NCBI GenBank assembly: GCA_028687995.1
Contig: JAQTZA010000007.1
Coordinates: 134,426 to 198,425 of the forward strand
Source: Bacteroidales bacterium
GTDB taxonomy: Bacteria; Bacteroidota; Bacteroidia; Bacteroidales; UBA7332
Reading direction: 5' to 3'
DNA: 64,000 nucleotides
The notes beneath the pieces are model-generated. The model was not told where the DNA came from. It did no database searches and worked only from the letters and a program-made list of their open reading frames with translations. Position 1 is the stretch's first letter. Each line of letters starts with the position of its first letter. Shown in pieces: positions 43,870 to 52,854 of this stretch. Both the position numbers and the translations under genes were made by a program.

Positions 43870-45012
43870 ATGTCTTTTTCCTCTTTAGGCCTCTCGCCTG
43901 CCATTACAAAATTGTTAGCAGGTCACAATTACGTTAAACCTTTTCCAATTCAACGAGAAGCTATTCCCGCTATTATCACTGGAAAAGATTTGCTTGGGAT
44001 AGCACAAACAGGATCGGGGAAAACCGCAAGCTATGTTTTGCCAATTCTCCAGCAACAAATTGGAAGTATTAAATCTAAAAACAGACATATTAAAGTGTTG
44101 GTTCTGGTTCCAACACGAGAATTGGCAATGCAAGTTCGTGATGTATTTCATAAATTTAGCGAAGGATTGCCAGAGCGCATCAAAACAATGTCTGTTTTTG
44201 GGGGTGTGTCTATCAATCCGCAAATGATGGCAATGCAAGGTGTAAATATCCTCGTTGCAACTCCGGGCAGATTACTCGAATTGGTGGAGACAAATGCCGT
44301 TCACCTATCCGAAATAGAAACTCTTGTGCTCGACGAAGCAGACAAAATGCTCAGCATGGGATTTGCCGAAGAGATGCAACAAATATTGGCCTATCTTCCA
44401 AAAAAACGTCAGAATCTACTTTTCTCGGCAACCTTAAACGACGATATTTCGAAAATCAATCAGATTGTATTACACAACCCAATTGTTGTAAAAATTGAAC
44501 CAGAAGAGGACTATTTTGATTTAATCAAACAACTTGGTTATTTCGTTTCGGATGAGAAAAAAGGCCCGCTACTGCGTTACCTTATCAAACAAAAAGAGAT
44601 GAAGCAAGTTTTGATTTTCACCTCATCAACCTATCAGGCAGATTTGGTATCGGATAAATTGCGAAAACACGGTATTAATGCTGGAGCCATTCATAGCAAA
44701 AAGGGACAAAATGCCCGAACAGATGTTTTAGCTAAATTCAAAGCAGGCAAATTAACTGTTTTAGTTGCAACAGACCTCATATCGAGAGGTATTGACATTA
44801 AGTTCCTTCCATTTGTGATTAACTACGATTTACCCCGTTCTCCCAAAGATTACATTCACCGCATTGGGCGTACAGGACGTGCAGAATCTCCTGGTGAAGC
44901 ACTTTCGTTTGTAACCGAAGAAGACAAACATCACTTTAAAATCATTCAAAAGAAAATGGGAAAACCAGTGACGATGATTGATAGCGAAGGATTAAATCTA
45001 CACGGCTTTTAA
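43870..45012 (+). CDS. DEAD-box RNA helicase (RhlE-like)
   Basis: 380 residues, the bare two-domain helicase core without a C-terminal extension. Motifs: Q motif KPFPIQREAIPAI, Walker A AQTGSGKT, PTRELAMQ, TPGRLLE, DEAD, SAT, and HRIGRTGR. Such enzymes remodel RNA in ribosome assembly and mRNA decay. The phylum usually has several; this short one is RhlE-like. It ends 135 nt before the next gene. Confidence 0.92.
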   Translation: MSFSSLGLSPAITKLLAGHNYVKPFPIQREAIPAIITGKDLLGIAQTGSGKTASYVLPILQQQIGSIKSKNRHIKVLVLVPTRELAMQVRDVFHKFSEGLPERIKTMSVFGGVSINPQMMAMQGVNILVATPGRLLELVETNAVHLSEIETLVLDEADKMLSMGFAEEMQQILAYLPKKRQNLLFSATLNDDISKINQIVLHNPIVVKIEPEEDYFDLIKQLGYFVSDEKKGPLLRYLIKQKEMKQVLIFTSSTYQADLVSDKLRKHGINAGAIHSKKGQNARTDVLAKFKAGKLTVLVATDLISRGIDIKFLPFVINYDLPRSPKDYIHRIGRTGRAESPGEALSFVTEEDKHHFKIIQKKMGKPVTMIDSEGLNLHGF

Positions 45013-45107
45013 ATTACAAACCGATCTGTTTTACATTATTTAATATTGCAAATGTAAATATTAATAAAATTATTCTATTTACGAATGATATTAGGAGGGT
45101 AAAAGTT

Positions 45108-45115
45108 TATCTTTG
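45108..45115 (+). promoter_or_regulatory. -7 element before the 399-residue secreted protein
   Basis: TATCTTTG fits TAnnTTTG; the -33 region (AATG at 20 nt) is weak. Leader about 26 nt. Confidence 0.4.
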
Positions 45116-45147
45116 CGGTTGTTTATATAAGCACAATTTTTATCCAA

Positions 45148-46347
45148 ATGAAAATCGCAAAACTTTCCCTTTTACTAACTGCAATTCTCTTCTTTATAAC
45201 AGGTGAAGCTGCCACAATAAAAGTACTTTTTGACAACACAAAAGCAGAACAAGCTGGAAATGCCGACTGGGTAATAGACGGCAATACCCAATTGCCATCT
45301 CCTGCTCAATCAGGCATAACAAGCTCTACTGCAGAAACCTATTGGGGTGGAGCACTCTCAGCCTGGGGTGTCGATTGTGCAAAAAAAGGATATACAGTAG
45401 AAACTCTCCCCACAACTGGGAAAATAACATACGGTTTAAGCAGCAATAATCAAGATCTAAGCAAGTACAACGTATTTATTATTTGCGAACCGAACTCTCC
45501 TTTTTCAGAAACTGAAAAAACGGCAATACTCAACTTTGTAAAAAATGGAGGTGGACTTTTTATGGTTTCTGATCACGATGTATCCGACAGAAACAACGAT
45601 GGATGGGATTCTCCACACATTTGGATTGATTTTTTAACAAGCAATAGTGTTCAAATCAATCCTTTTGGCATTTCGTTTGATTTAGCTAACATCTCTGGTA
45701 CAAGTACCAATATCGCATCGTTACCTAAGGACTCAATTTTACATGGTCCGATGGGAAATGTAGCTGAAGTAGCATGGTTTAATGGCACAACAATGACGAT
45801 AAACAAAAGTATAAATCCGTCAGTTGTAGCTCAAATATTTAAATCTGGCTCTTCAACAACAGGCACATCGAACGTGCTTTTTGCAACAGCTCGTTATGGC
45901 AAAGGAAAAGTGGCTGCCATAGGTGATAGCTCGCCATGCGACGACGGCACAGGTGCCTCAGGCAACAATCTCTTTCCAGGCTACTTTGGCGATGCTAATG
46001 GCAATCATCAACTTTTATTAATGAATGCAACAATATGGTTAGCTACACCATCTTTATCCACTGGAATAGAGCAGATGAACGCAGACTATCTTGATTTACA
46101 AATTCATTCTAATCCTCTTATCAATAAAACGTTAAATATCTGTTATTCACTTTCTACTTCAAATGAAGCCAAACTTGACATTATTGATGCAACAGGAAAA
46201 ATAGTAAAAACGAACAAACTTGTTGATGGTATTACTGAAAAACATAATACACAAATTGACGTATCTTCTTTAAAATCAGGCATCTATTTTTGCACATTAT
46301 CGTCATCACTCACTAGAATATCAAAAACCTTTATCTTGAAAAATTAA
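45148..46347 (+). CDS. Secreted protein with GATase1/DUF4350-like domain and T9SS sorting tail
   Basis: 399 residues. Signal peptide LSLLLTAILFFITGEA. Residues 24-310 resemble a DUF4350/class-I glutamine-amidotransferase-like flavodoxin fold: IKVLFDNTKAEQAG, LSKYNVFIICEPNSPFSETEKTAILNFVKNGGGLFMVSDHD, and VLFATARYGKGKVAAIGDSSPCDDG. The C-terminal 80 residues (LNICYSLSTSNEAKLDIIDATGKIVK ... GIYFCTLSSSLTRISKTFILK) are a T9SS type A sorting domain, so the protein is released or attached on the surface. Catalytic function unknown. The next gene has the same export design, but the two share no other similarity. Confidence 0.75.
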   Translation: MKIAKLSLLLTAILFFITGEAATIKVLFDNTKAEQAGNADWVIDGNTQLPSPAQSGITSSTAETYWGGALSAWGVDCAKKGYTVETLPTTGKITYGLSSNNQDLSKYNVFIICEPNSPFSETEKTAILNFVKNGGGLFMVSDHDVSDRNNDGWDSPHIWIDFLTSNSVQINPFGISFDLANISGTSTNIASLPKDSILHGPMGNVAEVAWFNGTTMTINKSINPSVVAQIFKSGSSTTGTSNVLFATARYGKGKVAAIGDSSPCDDGTGASGNNLFPGYFGDANGNHQLLLMNATIWLATPSLSTGIEQMNADYLDLQIHSNPLINKTLNICYSLSTSNEAKLDIIDATGKIVKTNKLVDGITEKHNTQIDVSSLKSGIYFCTLSSSLTRISKTFILKN

Positions 46348-46440
46348 CAGCAATTTGAACTTTCATGGCTATATTACAGTTTTAAGGGTTAAATAACTAT
46401 ATTTACTTTTTGTTTTTAACCTTCTAATATCAGGAATAGT

Positions 46441-47658
46441 ATGAAAACACGAATTTTAAGAATATCTGTATCTCTTTTTCTAACGATTTCATGTTCTTTC
46501 CTTTTCGCTCCACTTCTCGCTCAACCATTTACAAAAAAATACATCATGTCTTTCCACACATGTGGAGCAGGTTGTACTAGCTTTAATGATCACAAAGTCA
46601 ATTTGGCAGAATCAGATGATGGCGCCACTTGGACGATGGTTCCCAATTTTACACCTTACAAAGGAAGCGTCCCTGATTTAACCATACGAGGAAACAAACT
46701 ATATATTTATACGCCAAATAGCGTAAAAAGATACGACAATGCCACTAGCACATGGGATGCAACGACTTCTCCTGTCTTTATAACTGACAGTATAGGTGGG
46801 CATGTCAATTTTGTTGACCCATCTCCATTCGTAGATAGCTCGGGTAGAATCGTTTTAGTTTATCTAAACTCGACGGGCATTCAAATGGGACAAGATCCTG
46901 CAGGTTGCACTACTTTTCCATGTACTAAATATTTTGATTCCGCAGTAGAAGTTGACGGATCTGACGGCACACAGTTTGTCCAAAGTTCGGGTCATCGCGT
47001 TATTTATCCCTTATCTTCTGGGTCAGCATCCGATCCTGACATCTATTTTGATGGTACAAAATATGTGTTGTATGTTTCGAAAGGTAATAATACATTAGCA
47101 TTTCAAGGGAATTCACTCTCTTCAGGATTTACAGCAATGCCCAATCTCAATTCAGGTATTTTGACCAATCAAGGTGGCATCCCATGTGGGTATTTTGATC
47201 CAATTACAAACAAATATTGGACATTTATTCACGCAAATGTATCCGGAAATACAGTTATTAGAAGAGGAATCCATTCCGATTTTAGCACTCAAGTATCAAG
47301 TTTTACAACCGTCATTTCAGGAACCATTATTGGTCAAGCTGCATCCGTTACTACCGAAAGTCCAGGGTTTTGCACAAATGATTTTTTACTCTCTTCAATC
47401 AACGATTTGGAGGCAAATAAGATCTCTATTTTCCCAAATCCTGCAAAGGGTAGTATTTCGGTAAACTTATCGGATTTAGCATTTTCTGTGGTAGATATGA
47501 GCATTCGAAATTCAGTTGGGCAATCTATTATTCAAAATCACTTTTCACTCAACAAACAACTTACTGTCAATGTCTCCACTTTTAAAAGTGGTGTCTATTT
47601 TATGACTCTTAATTTTGACAGAGAGAAGAAAATAACAAAAAAATTGATTGTTCAGTAA
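46441..47658 (+). CDS. Secreted beta-propeller-like protein with T9SS sorting tail
   Basis: 405 residues. Signal peptide (ISVSLFLTISCSFLFAPLLAQ). Residues 25-320 read as a five-bladed propeller of glycosidase type: repeated short strands such as YIMSFHTCGAGCTSFND, HVNFVDPSPFVDSSGRIVLVYL, ASDPDIYFDGTKYVLYVSKGN and GYFDPITNKYWTFIHANV; the D-P-S-P-F-V-D motif is seen in GH43-like enzymes. Residues 330-405 (NKISIFPNPAKGSISVNL ... GVYFMTLNFDREKKITKKLIVQ) form the T9SS sorting domain. A glycan-binding or glycosidase role is possible; no catalytic triad is certain. Four Cys in the N-terminal part suggest disulfides. Confidence 0.7.
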   Translation: MKTRILRISVSLFLTISCSFLFAPLLAQPFTKKYIMSFHTCGAGCTSFNDHKVNLAESDDGATWTMVPNFTPYKGSVPDLTIRGNKLYIYTPNSVKRYDNATSTWDATTSPVFITDSIGGHVNFVDPSPFVDSSGRIVLVYLNSTGIQMGQDPAGCTTFPCTKYFDSAVEVDGSDGTQFVQSSGHRVIYPLSSGSASDPDIYFDGTKYVLYVSKGNNTLAFQGNSLSSGFTAMPNLNSGILTNQGGIPCGYFDPITNKYWTFIHANVSGNTVIRRGIHSDFSTQVSSFTTVISGTIIGQAASVTTESPGFCTNDFLLSSINDLEANKISIFPNPAKGSISVNLSDLAFSVVDMSIRNSVGQSIIQNHFSLNKQLTVNVSTFKSGVYFMTLNFDREKKITKKLIVQ

Positions 47659-47735
47659 TAATTTTAAATCAAAGAGTGTAGTTCAAATACATTAAGATAT
47701 AAATCTAATTTAGAAATAGTGGTATCAGTTCCATC

Positions 47736-47766
47736 TTTGTATTTCTAAAAAATTCATCTACCTTTG
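47736..47766 (+). promoter_or_regulatory. Promoter of the men operon
   Basis: TTTG (47736-47739), 19 nt, TACCTTTG (47759-47766): a perfect consensus. The start near 47772 gives a leader of about 37 nt to the ATG at 47809 and excludes the longer TTG frame from 47764. Confidence 0.7.
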
Positions 47767-47808
47767 CATACACCCTTCCGCAGCCAATCGGAGGTGAAAA
47801 TACCTATT

Positions 47809-48897
47809 ATGCAAAAGATGGAATTCACCGAAATACTTTCACTTTGTATTGAACACAATCTGCCATTCTACAGCTACCGAATGCCGCAAAGTGAAGAGAT
47901 AATTATTGGCATACAAACCTCTCAGCAAATACAACAAAACCCTAATATTCAACCGAATGCTACTGGTTTTATCATCGCCCCTTTTCACACACGTAAAAAT
48001 AGCCCATCATTCTTTATAAAAGCGGATATTTTCATTCAAAACGGCACTATAGCATCAGATGAATTGGCGACCATTCAATCTACTTGTTTTGATAAAAAAG
48101 TGTTACTCAATACAACGATTGAAATTTCGAAAGAGGATTATTTGATTCAAGCATCTGATTTGATCGAAAAACTGCAAAAGAAAAAGCTCAAAAAAGTTGT
48201 CTTATCCAGAGCAATTCACAACAGCTCTGTTTCGATAGAGAATGGCGTTTCGATTTTCGAAAAACTAACCCAAACATATTTTCACGCCTTTGTTTCGATT
48301 TTTCACATACCCGGCGTTGCTGCTTGGATTGGTGCTTCGCCTGAAACACTGATCAAAAGTCACAACGACAAGATTGAAACCATGTCGCTGGCTGGGACAA
48401 AACCAGCGAACAAACCATCGGACTGGACCGCCAAAGAGCGCGAGGAACAACAGATGGTGAGCGACTACGTGGAAGACATTTTATTCCAATTGGAGTTCGA
48501 AGAAATTGACAAAGTGGGACCACAAGATTTGGTGGCTGGCAATGTGTGTCATCTGATGACTCGCTATTCTTGCAAAGGTAAACTCAGCGCAAACGAACTA
48601 ACTGATTTAATCGAAAAACTACATCCAACACCTGCGGTTTGTGGCTTGCCGAAAGCAGAATCGATGATACTTATCGAGCATACTGAAAAGCACGATCGAG
48701 ATTTCTATGCTGGATATTTAGGTCCTGTATCTCCATCGGGTTGCGATCTGTTTGTAAATTTGCGCTGCATGAAACTGACTGACACTGGAATTACACTTTT
48801 CGTTGGAGGTGGTATCACCGCCCAATCACATGCGGAAGCTGAATGGCAAGAGACTTGCCTCAAAGCGGAAACGCTACTTAAGATAATTAAAAATTAA
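47809..48897 (+). CDS. menF: Isochorismate synthase MenF
   Basis: 362 residues from the ATG at 47809 (MQKMEFTEILSLC; a second ATG lies three codons on). It converts chorismate to isochorismate, the first step of menaquinone synthesis. The chorismate-binding core is clear: KKVVLSRAIH, AWIGASPETLI, MSLAGTKPA, HLMTRYSCKG, LHPTPAVCGLP, RDFYAGYLGPV and the closing VGGGITAQSHAEAEWQET. Length is normal for a MenF/EntC-type enzyme. First gene of menF-menD-menB-menC-menE. Confidence 0.95.
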   Translation: MQKMEFTEILSLCIEHNLPFYSYRMPQSEEIIIGIQTSQQIQQNPNIQPNATGFIIAPFHTRKNSPSFFIKADIFIQNGTIASDELATIQSTCFDKKVLLNTTIEISKEDYLIQASDLIEKLQKKKLKKVVLSRAIHNSSVSIENGVSIFEKLTQTYFHAFVSIFHIPGVAAWIGASPETLIKSHNDKIETMSLAGTKPANKPSDWTAKEREEQQMVSDYVEDILFQLEFEEIDKVGPQDLVAGNVCHLMTRYSCKGKLSANELTDLIEKLHPTPAVCGLPKAESMILIEHTEKHDRDFYAGYLGPVSPSGCDLFVNLRCMKLTDTGITLFVGGGITAQSHAEAEWQETCLKAETLLKIIKN

Positions 48898-48906
48898 AAT
48901 CAATTG

Positions 48907-48926
48907 CCGTCTCTTTTAAGGGACGG
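48907..48926 (+). promoter_or_regulatory. Hairpin in the menF-menD spacer
   Basis: CCGTCTC and GGGACGG pair over seven bases around a TTTTAA loop, 10 nt before the menD start. Only a weak T-run follows, so it is not a clear terminator. It could be an mRNA processing or translation-control hairpin in front of menD. Confidence 0.4.
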
Positions 48927-48936
48927 TTTATAAATT

Positions 48937-50628
48937 ATGACAACAACCAATAAACAGACAGTTCAAATCCTTGTTGATTTGTGCGCACAAAAGGGAATAA
49001 AGCGAGTGGTGGTTTCTCCAGGTTCGCGTAATGCTCCGCTCTCGATTGCTTTCAACCGCGACCCTCGCATCGAGTGCTACGTGATTGTAGATGAGCGAAG
49101 TGCTGCTTTTTTCGCACTCGGATTGTCTCAAAAATCAGGAGAAGCTGTTGCCATTGTCTGTACTTCGGGCACGGCGTTGCTCAACTATGCTCCAGCTGTT
49201 GCTGAGGCTTTCTATCAACGTATTCCTCTGGTGGTGCTATCGGCAGACCGACCCACTGAATGGATCGAGCAAGATGATAGTCAGGCAATCAATCAACAAC
49301 AGGTTTTCGCCAATTTCACGAAATTCAGTTGTCAAATTCCTACCGAAATTACCTGCGAGGACGAAGCATGGCACGTCAACAGAACTGTAAACGAAGCGCT
49401 CAACTACGCTACGTCAGGACGAAAAGGTCCGGTACACATCAACATTCCGCTGCGCGAACCACTTTATGGCATTGTAGAAAAAACAAATTCTGCACAACGC
49501 ACCTTCGATCAATTCGAGCCTGAGTCATTTCTGTCCAAAGAAACAATCTCTGATTTGAAAAGCAGATTGCCACAAAGTCCGAAAATAATGATTTTGGCTT
49601 CGTTTCTACCCAACGAAATGAAGGAGAAAATCAATGCCGCCATTTCGCGAATCGAGAAAATATCGAATGTCGTTGTTTTGGCAGAACCAATTTCAAACAT
49701 CCAAACAGCAAATGCTATAACAACTATCGACCGAACATTGAATAAGATTCAATCGGAAGAAGCACCAGATTTTGCACCAGATGTGTTAATCAGTTTTGGC
49801 GGCTCGTTAGTCTCGAAACAAATCAAAACATTCATCAAAAACAATCCTCCGAAAGAACATTGGTACATCGGCAAAGGCGAAACGCACATAGACACGTTTC
49901 GTCAATTGACCGCCTTGATTCAACTCGAGCCAGCTGCTTTTCTGGAGCAATTCTTTGCAGAAAATGCTTTCGGCGAAAGCGAATACGCCAAACTTTGGCA
50001 ACGGAAAGAAAAAATCTCAGCCGAGCGACACTCCGATTACATGAATATTGCACCGTGGAGCGATCTCAAAGCATTCGAAATCATCTGCAAAGCCACGCCC
50101 GAAGGCTCCGATTTACAATTGGGTAACAGCTCGGCCGTGCGCTACGGACACCTGTTTTCGCAACGACACCTCGGCAGCGTTCAAAGCAATCGCGGCACCA
50201 GCGGCATCGACGGATCTACCTCTACAGCTGTTGGTGCAGCATGGATTTCGGAAGAAATCACAACATTAATCAGTGGTGATATTAGCTTTTTCTACGACTC
50301 GAATGCACTTTGGAACAAATACCTGTCGCCCAATCTTCGCATCTTTGTGATGAAAAATGGCGGCGGAAGCTTATTCAGGTTTATTCCCGGTCCATCAAGC
50401 GTTGAGGAATTGGACGATTACTTCGAAGCAGCACAAGAACTCAATATCGAGAAAGTGGCAAATCTCTATAATCTGCCTTTTTACCGTTCAAATAATGCTG
50501 AAGAATTAGCAGCCATTTTACCCAAAATATATGAATCGCACGATAAACCAGTCATCATCGAAGTCAATACACCACGACTGGAAAATGACAAAGTATTAAA
50601 AGCATATTTTAGTGCGATACGGGGATAA
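48937..50628 (+). CDS. menD: MenD, SEPHCHC synthase
   Basis: 563 residues. Thiamine-diphosphate enzyme that adds the succinic-semialdehyde unit from 2-oxoglutarate to isochorismate. N-terminal Pyr domain with VVVSPGSRNAPLSIAF and the TPP glutamate in VIVDERSAAFFALG; then VPLVVLSADRP-type segment and EQDDSQAINQQQVFANF; the C-terminal PP domain contains SNRGTSGIDGSTSTAVGAA and ISGDISFFYDSNALWN. Full length. It follows menF after 39 nt that include a hairpin. Confidence 0.96.
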   Translation: MTTTNKQTVQILVDLCAQKGIKRVVVSPGSRNAPLSIAFNRDPRIECYVIVDERSAAFFALGLSQKSGEAVAIVCTSGTALLNYAPAVAEAFYQRIPLVVLSADRPTEWIEQDDSQAINQQQVFANFTKFSCQIPTEITCEDEAWHVNRTVNEALNYATSGRKGPVHINIPLREPLYGIVEKTNSAQRTFDQFEPESFLSKETISDLKSRLPQSPKIMILASFLPNEMKEKINAAISRIEKISNVVVLAEPISNIQTANAITTIDRTLNKIQSEEAPDFAPDVLISFGGSLVSKQIKTFIKNNPPKEHWYIGKGETHIDTFRQLTALIQLEPAAFLEQFFAENAFGESEYAKLWQRKEKISAERHSDYMNIAPWSDLKAFEIICKATPEGSDLQLGNSSAVRYGHLFSQRHLGSVQSNRGTSGIDGSTSTAVGAAWISEEITTLISGDISFFYDSNALWNKYLSPNLRIFVMKNGGGSLFRFIPGPSSVEELDDYFEAAQELNIEKVANLYNLPFYRSNNAEELAAILPKIYESHDKPVIIEVNTPRLENDKVLKAYFSAIRG

Positions 50629-50634
50629 AAAGAA

Positions 50635-50768
50635 TTTGCCACAAAGACACTAAGCCACAAAGTTTACACAAAAATTTAAAGAATAAACAATACATAAAAC
50701 CACGAATGAACAAAGGATGCAGAATTCTTCTTTGTGAAATCTTAGAGCCTTTGTGGCTTTGTGGCAAA
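50635..50768. repeat. 134-bp MITE-like element with CCACAAAG inverted ends between menD and menB
   Basis: The ends are a perfect 12-bp inverted repeat (TTTGCCACAAAG / CTTTGTGGCAAA), with a second inner inverted pair GCCACAAAG (50654) / CTTTGTGGC (50749). The element fills most of the 162-nt spacer and has no coding frame. Repeats of CCACAAAG type are familiar in Bacteroidetes genomes. It could fold into a long hairpin in the men mRNA. Confidence 0.75.
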
Positions 50769-50790
50769 AAAATAAATAAAAACAAAAAAT

Positions 50791-51609
50791 ATGAGAAACT
50801 GGACAACCATTAAACAGTACGAAGACATCAAATTTGAGTTTTTCGAAGGAATTGCAAAAATCACCATCAACCGCGAACACGTGCGCAATGCATTTCGCCC
50901 ACAAACGAATTTTGAAATGCTCGATGCTATGAGCATTTGCAGCGAACGAAGTGACATTGGCGTGATTGTATTCACAGGAGCAGGCGACAAAGCTTTCTGT
51001 GCCGGCGGTGACCAAAAGGTAAAAGGCGTAGGTGGATACATCGACGAACATGGAGTTCCCCGCCTCAACGTACTCGATTTACACAAAGCCATTCGCTCCA
51101 TTCCGAAACCAGTTATCGCAATGGTGAACGGTTTTGCAATCGGTGGCGGACATGTGCTACACGTTGTTTGCGACTTGTCTATTGCATCAGAAAATGCGAT
51201 TTTCGGGCAAACTGGTCCTAGAGTAGGAAGTTTTGATGCAGGATTTGGCTCATCGTACTTGGCACGTTGTGTGGGTCAGAAAAAAGCACGCGAAATTTGG
51301 TTCCTTTGCAAACAATACTCTGCACAAGAAGCTTTAGAAATGGGATTGGTGAACACCGTTGTGCCATTCGACCAACTCGAAGATGTGACCGTTGATTGGT
51401 GCAAACAGATTCTGGCGAACAGCCCGATGGCGATCCGTATGATTAAACGCGGCCTCAACGCCGAGCTCGACGGACAGCGTGGACTAATGGAGTTGGCAGG
51501 CGATGCTACCTTGATGTATTATTTAATGGAAGAGGCTCAAGAAGGGAAACACGCATTCTTGGAAAAACGCAAACCGGACTTCCAAAAATTCCCGAAATTC
51601 CCAGGGTAA
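50791..51609 (+). CDS. menB: MenB, 1,4-dihydroxy-2-naphthoyl-CoA synthase
   Basis: 272 residues, crotonase fold. It closes the second ring of naphthoate from O-succinylbenzoyl-CoA. Diagnostic MenB parts: [39 protein letters not shown] (oxyanion hole), [21 protein letters not shown] and the C-terminal [19 protein letters not shown]. Complete. The start is the ATG at 50791 directly after the MITE-like repeat, so the repeat is in its translation leader. Third gene of the men operon. Confidence 0.96.
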   Translation: MRNWTTIKQYEDIKFEFFEGIAKITINREHVRNAFRPQTNFEMLDAMSICSERSDIGVIVFTGAGDKAFCAGGDQKVKGVGGYIDEHGVPRLNVLDLHKAIRSIPKPVIAMVNGFAIGGGHVLHVVCDLSIASENAIFGQTGPRVGSFDAGFGSSYLARCVGQKKAREIWFLCKQYSAQEALEMGLVNTVVPFDQLEDVTVDWCKQILANSPMAIRMIKRGLNAELDGQRGLMELAGDATLMYYLMEEAQEGKHAFLEKRKPDFQKFPKFPG

Positions 51610-51615
51610 CGCCCC

Positions 51616-51715
51616 ACCCTAACCCTCCCCAAAAGGGAGGGAATTAAGAAGCCAAACAATAATTAATGAATTTTCAAAATTTCAAAGTCCCCCTTTGGGG
51701 GATTGAGGGGGCTAA
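51616..51715. repeat. Two dispersed C/G-rich palindromic repeats between menB and menC
   Basis: Element A (CCCTCCC CAAAA GGGAGGG, 51623-51641) and element B (CCCCC TTT GGGGG, 51689-51701, then GGGGGCT ending 5 nt before the menC ATG). These are the same two repeat types as between recJ and recQ (40239-40335), there in the opposite orientation. Confidence 0.75.
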
Positions 51716-52777
51716 ATGCTGAAAACCCAATTCACTCCTTACAACCTCATCTTCAAACGCCCCAGCGGAACTTCGCGTGGTGTACTGACTACGAAAGAGA
51801 CGCGGTTTGTGAAGGTGTGGCACGATCACTCACCAGAGATTTTTGGATTGGGGGAGTGCGCCATTTTCCGTGGATTGGGATGCGATGATAGACCAGACTA
51901 TGAGGAAATGCTGCAAAGCCTTACACACCACCTTCCTTCTATTGACGAACTAAGGGTGAGACTACGCGATTTCCCCTCCATTCTTTTTGGATTGGAAACA
52001 GCTCTGGCTGACCTCGAAAACGGAGGTAAACGCATCATTTTTCCCTCGTCGTTCTCCGAAGGAAAGCAATCCATCCGCATCAACGGCCTCATTTGGATGG
52101 GCACAAAAGCAGAAATGCGGGTGCAAATCATCGAGAAGATCGAGAAAGGATTCTCGTGCATCAAACTAAAAATTGGTGCGATAGATTTTGAGGCTGAAAT
52201 GGATTTACTACAAGCGATTCGCAACGAGTTTGATGCCAAAACTATCGAACTGCGAGTGGATGCCAACGGAGCATTTTCGACAAACGACGCGATGGCAAAA
52301 CTCGAACGACTAGCCAAGCTTGATATTCACTCCATCGAGCAACCTATCAAAGCCGGACAGTGGCACGAAATGGCTCGTCTTTGTGCCGAAACGCCCATTC
52401 CCATAACATTGGACGAAGAGTTAATTGGAGTGAATATTTCTTCAATAAAGAAAGAGTTGCTCGAAACAATTAAACCACAATACATCATCCTGAAACCTAG
52501 TCTGCACGGTGGATTCGCAGGTAGCGAAGAGTGGATTTCGTTAGCAAATCAGATAAAAATTGGCTGGTGGGCCACCTCTGCGCTCGAATCGAACATCGGA
52601 CTCAATGCCATTGCTCAATGGTGCTCGATTCAGCAAAACAATATGCCGCAAGGACTTGGTACCGGACAACTTTACACCAACAATATCGATTCGCCACTCA
52701 CTTTAGAGGGTGAAAATTTGTTTTATATGACTGAGAAAAGATGGGATATTGATTTGTTGGAACACAGATTACACTGA
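51716..52777 (+). CDS. menC: MenC, o-succinylbenzoate synthase
   Basis: 353 residues, enolase superfamily. It dehydrates SHCHC to o-succinylbenzoate. Catalytic parts: the KxK lysine in CIKLKIGA, the metal ligands in RVDANG, EQPI and LDEELIG, and the second lysine in YIILKPSLHG. The ending (EHRLH and the stop) is encoded by an ACACAGA-type dispersed repeat that begins inside the gene. The start lies right after a C/G-rich repeat. Fourth gene of the operon. Confidence 0.94.
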   Translation: MLKTQFTPYNLIFKRPSGTSRGVLTTKETRFVKVWHDHSPEIFGLGECAIFRGLGCDDRPDYEEMLQSLTHHLPSIDELRVRLRDFPSILFGLETALADLENGGKRIIFPSSFSEGKQSIRINGLIWMGTKAEMRVQIIEKIEKGFSCIKLKIGAIDFEAEMDLLQAIRNEFDAKTIELRVDANGAFSTNDAMAKLERLAKLDIHSIEQPIKAGQWHEMARLCAETPIPITLDEELIGVNISSIKKELLETIKPQYIILKPSLHGGFAGSEEWISLANQIKIGWWATSALESNIGLNAIAQWCSIQQNNMPQGLGTGQLYTNNIDSPLTLEGENLFYMTEKRWDIDLLEHRLH

Positions 52778-52848
52778 TACGACAGATTTACACAGATGGG
52801 AAATCAGTAAAGATCGATTAAAATCCGCGTTTTCTGTGTGCTAAAATC
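52762..52848. repeat. ACACAGA-type dispersed repeat overlapping the menC 3' end
   Basis: ACACAGATTACACTGAT at 52762 and GATTTACACAGA at 52785 on one side face TCTGTGTGCTAAAATC at 52833-52848 on the other, an imperfect inverted repeat. It supplies the menC stop and fills the menC-menE spacer. Similar units are common in Bacteroidetes. Confidence 0.6.
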
Positions 52849-52854
52849 AAATAA

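Noticed and set aside
49807..50126. Overlapping open frames in several phases within menD
   Set aside because: They are shadows; menD is complete with all TPP and substrate motifs.
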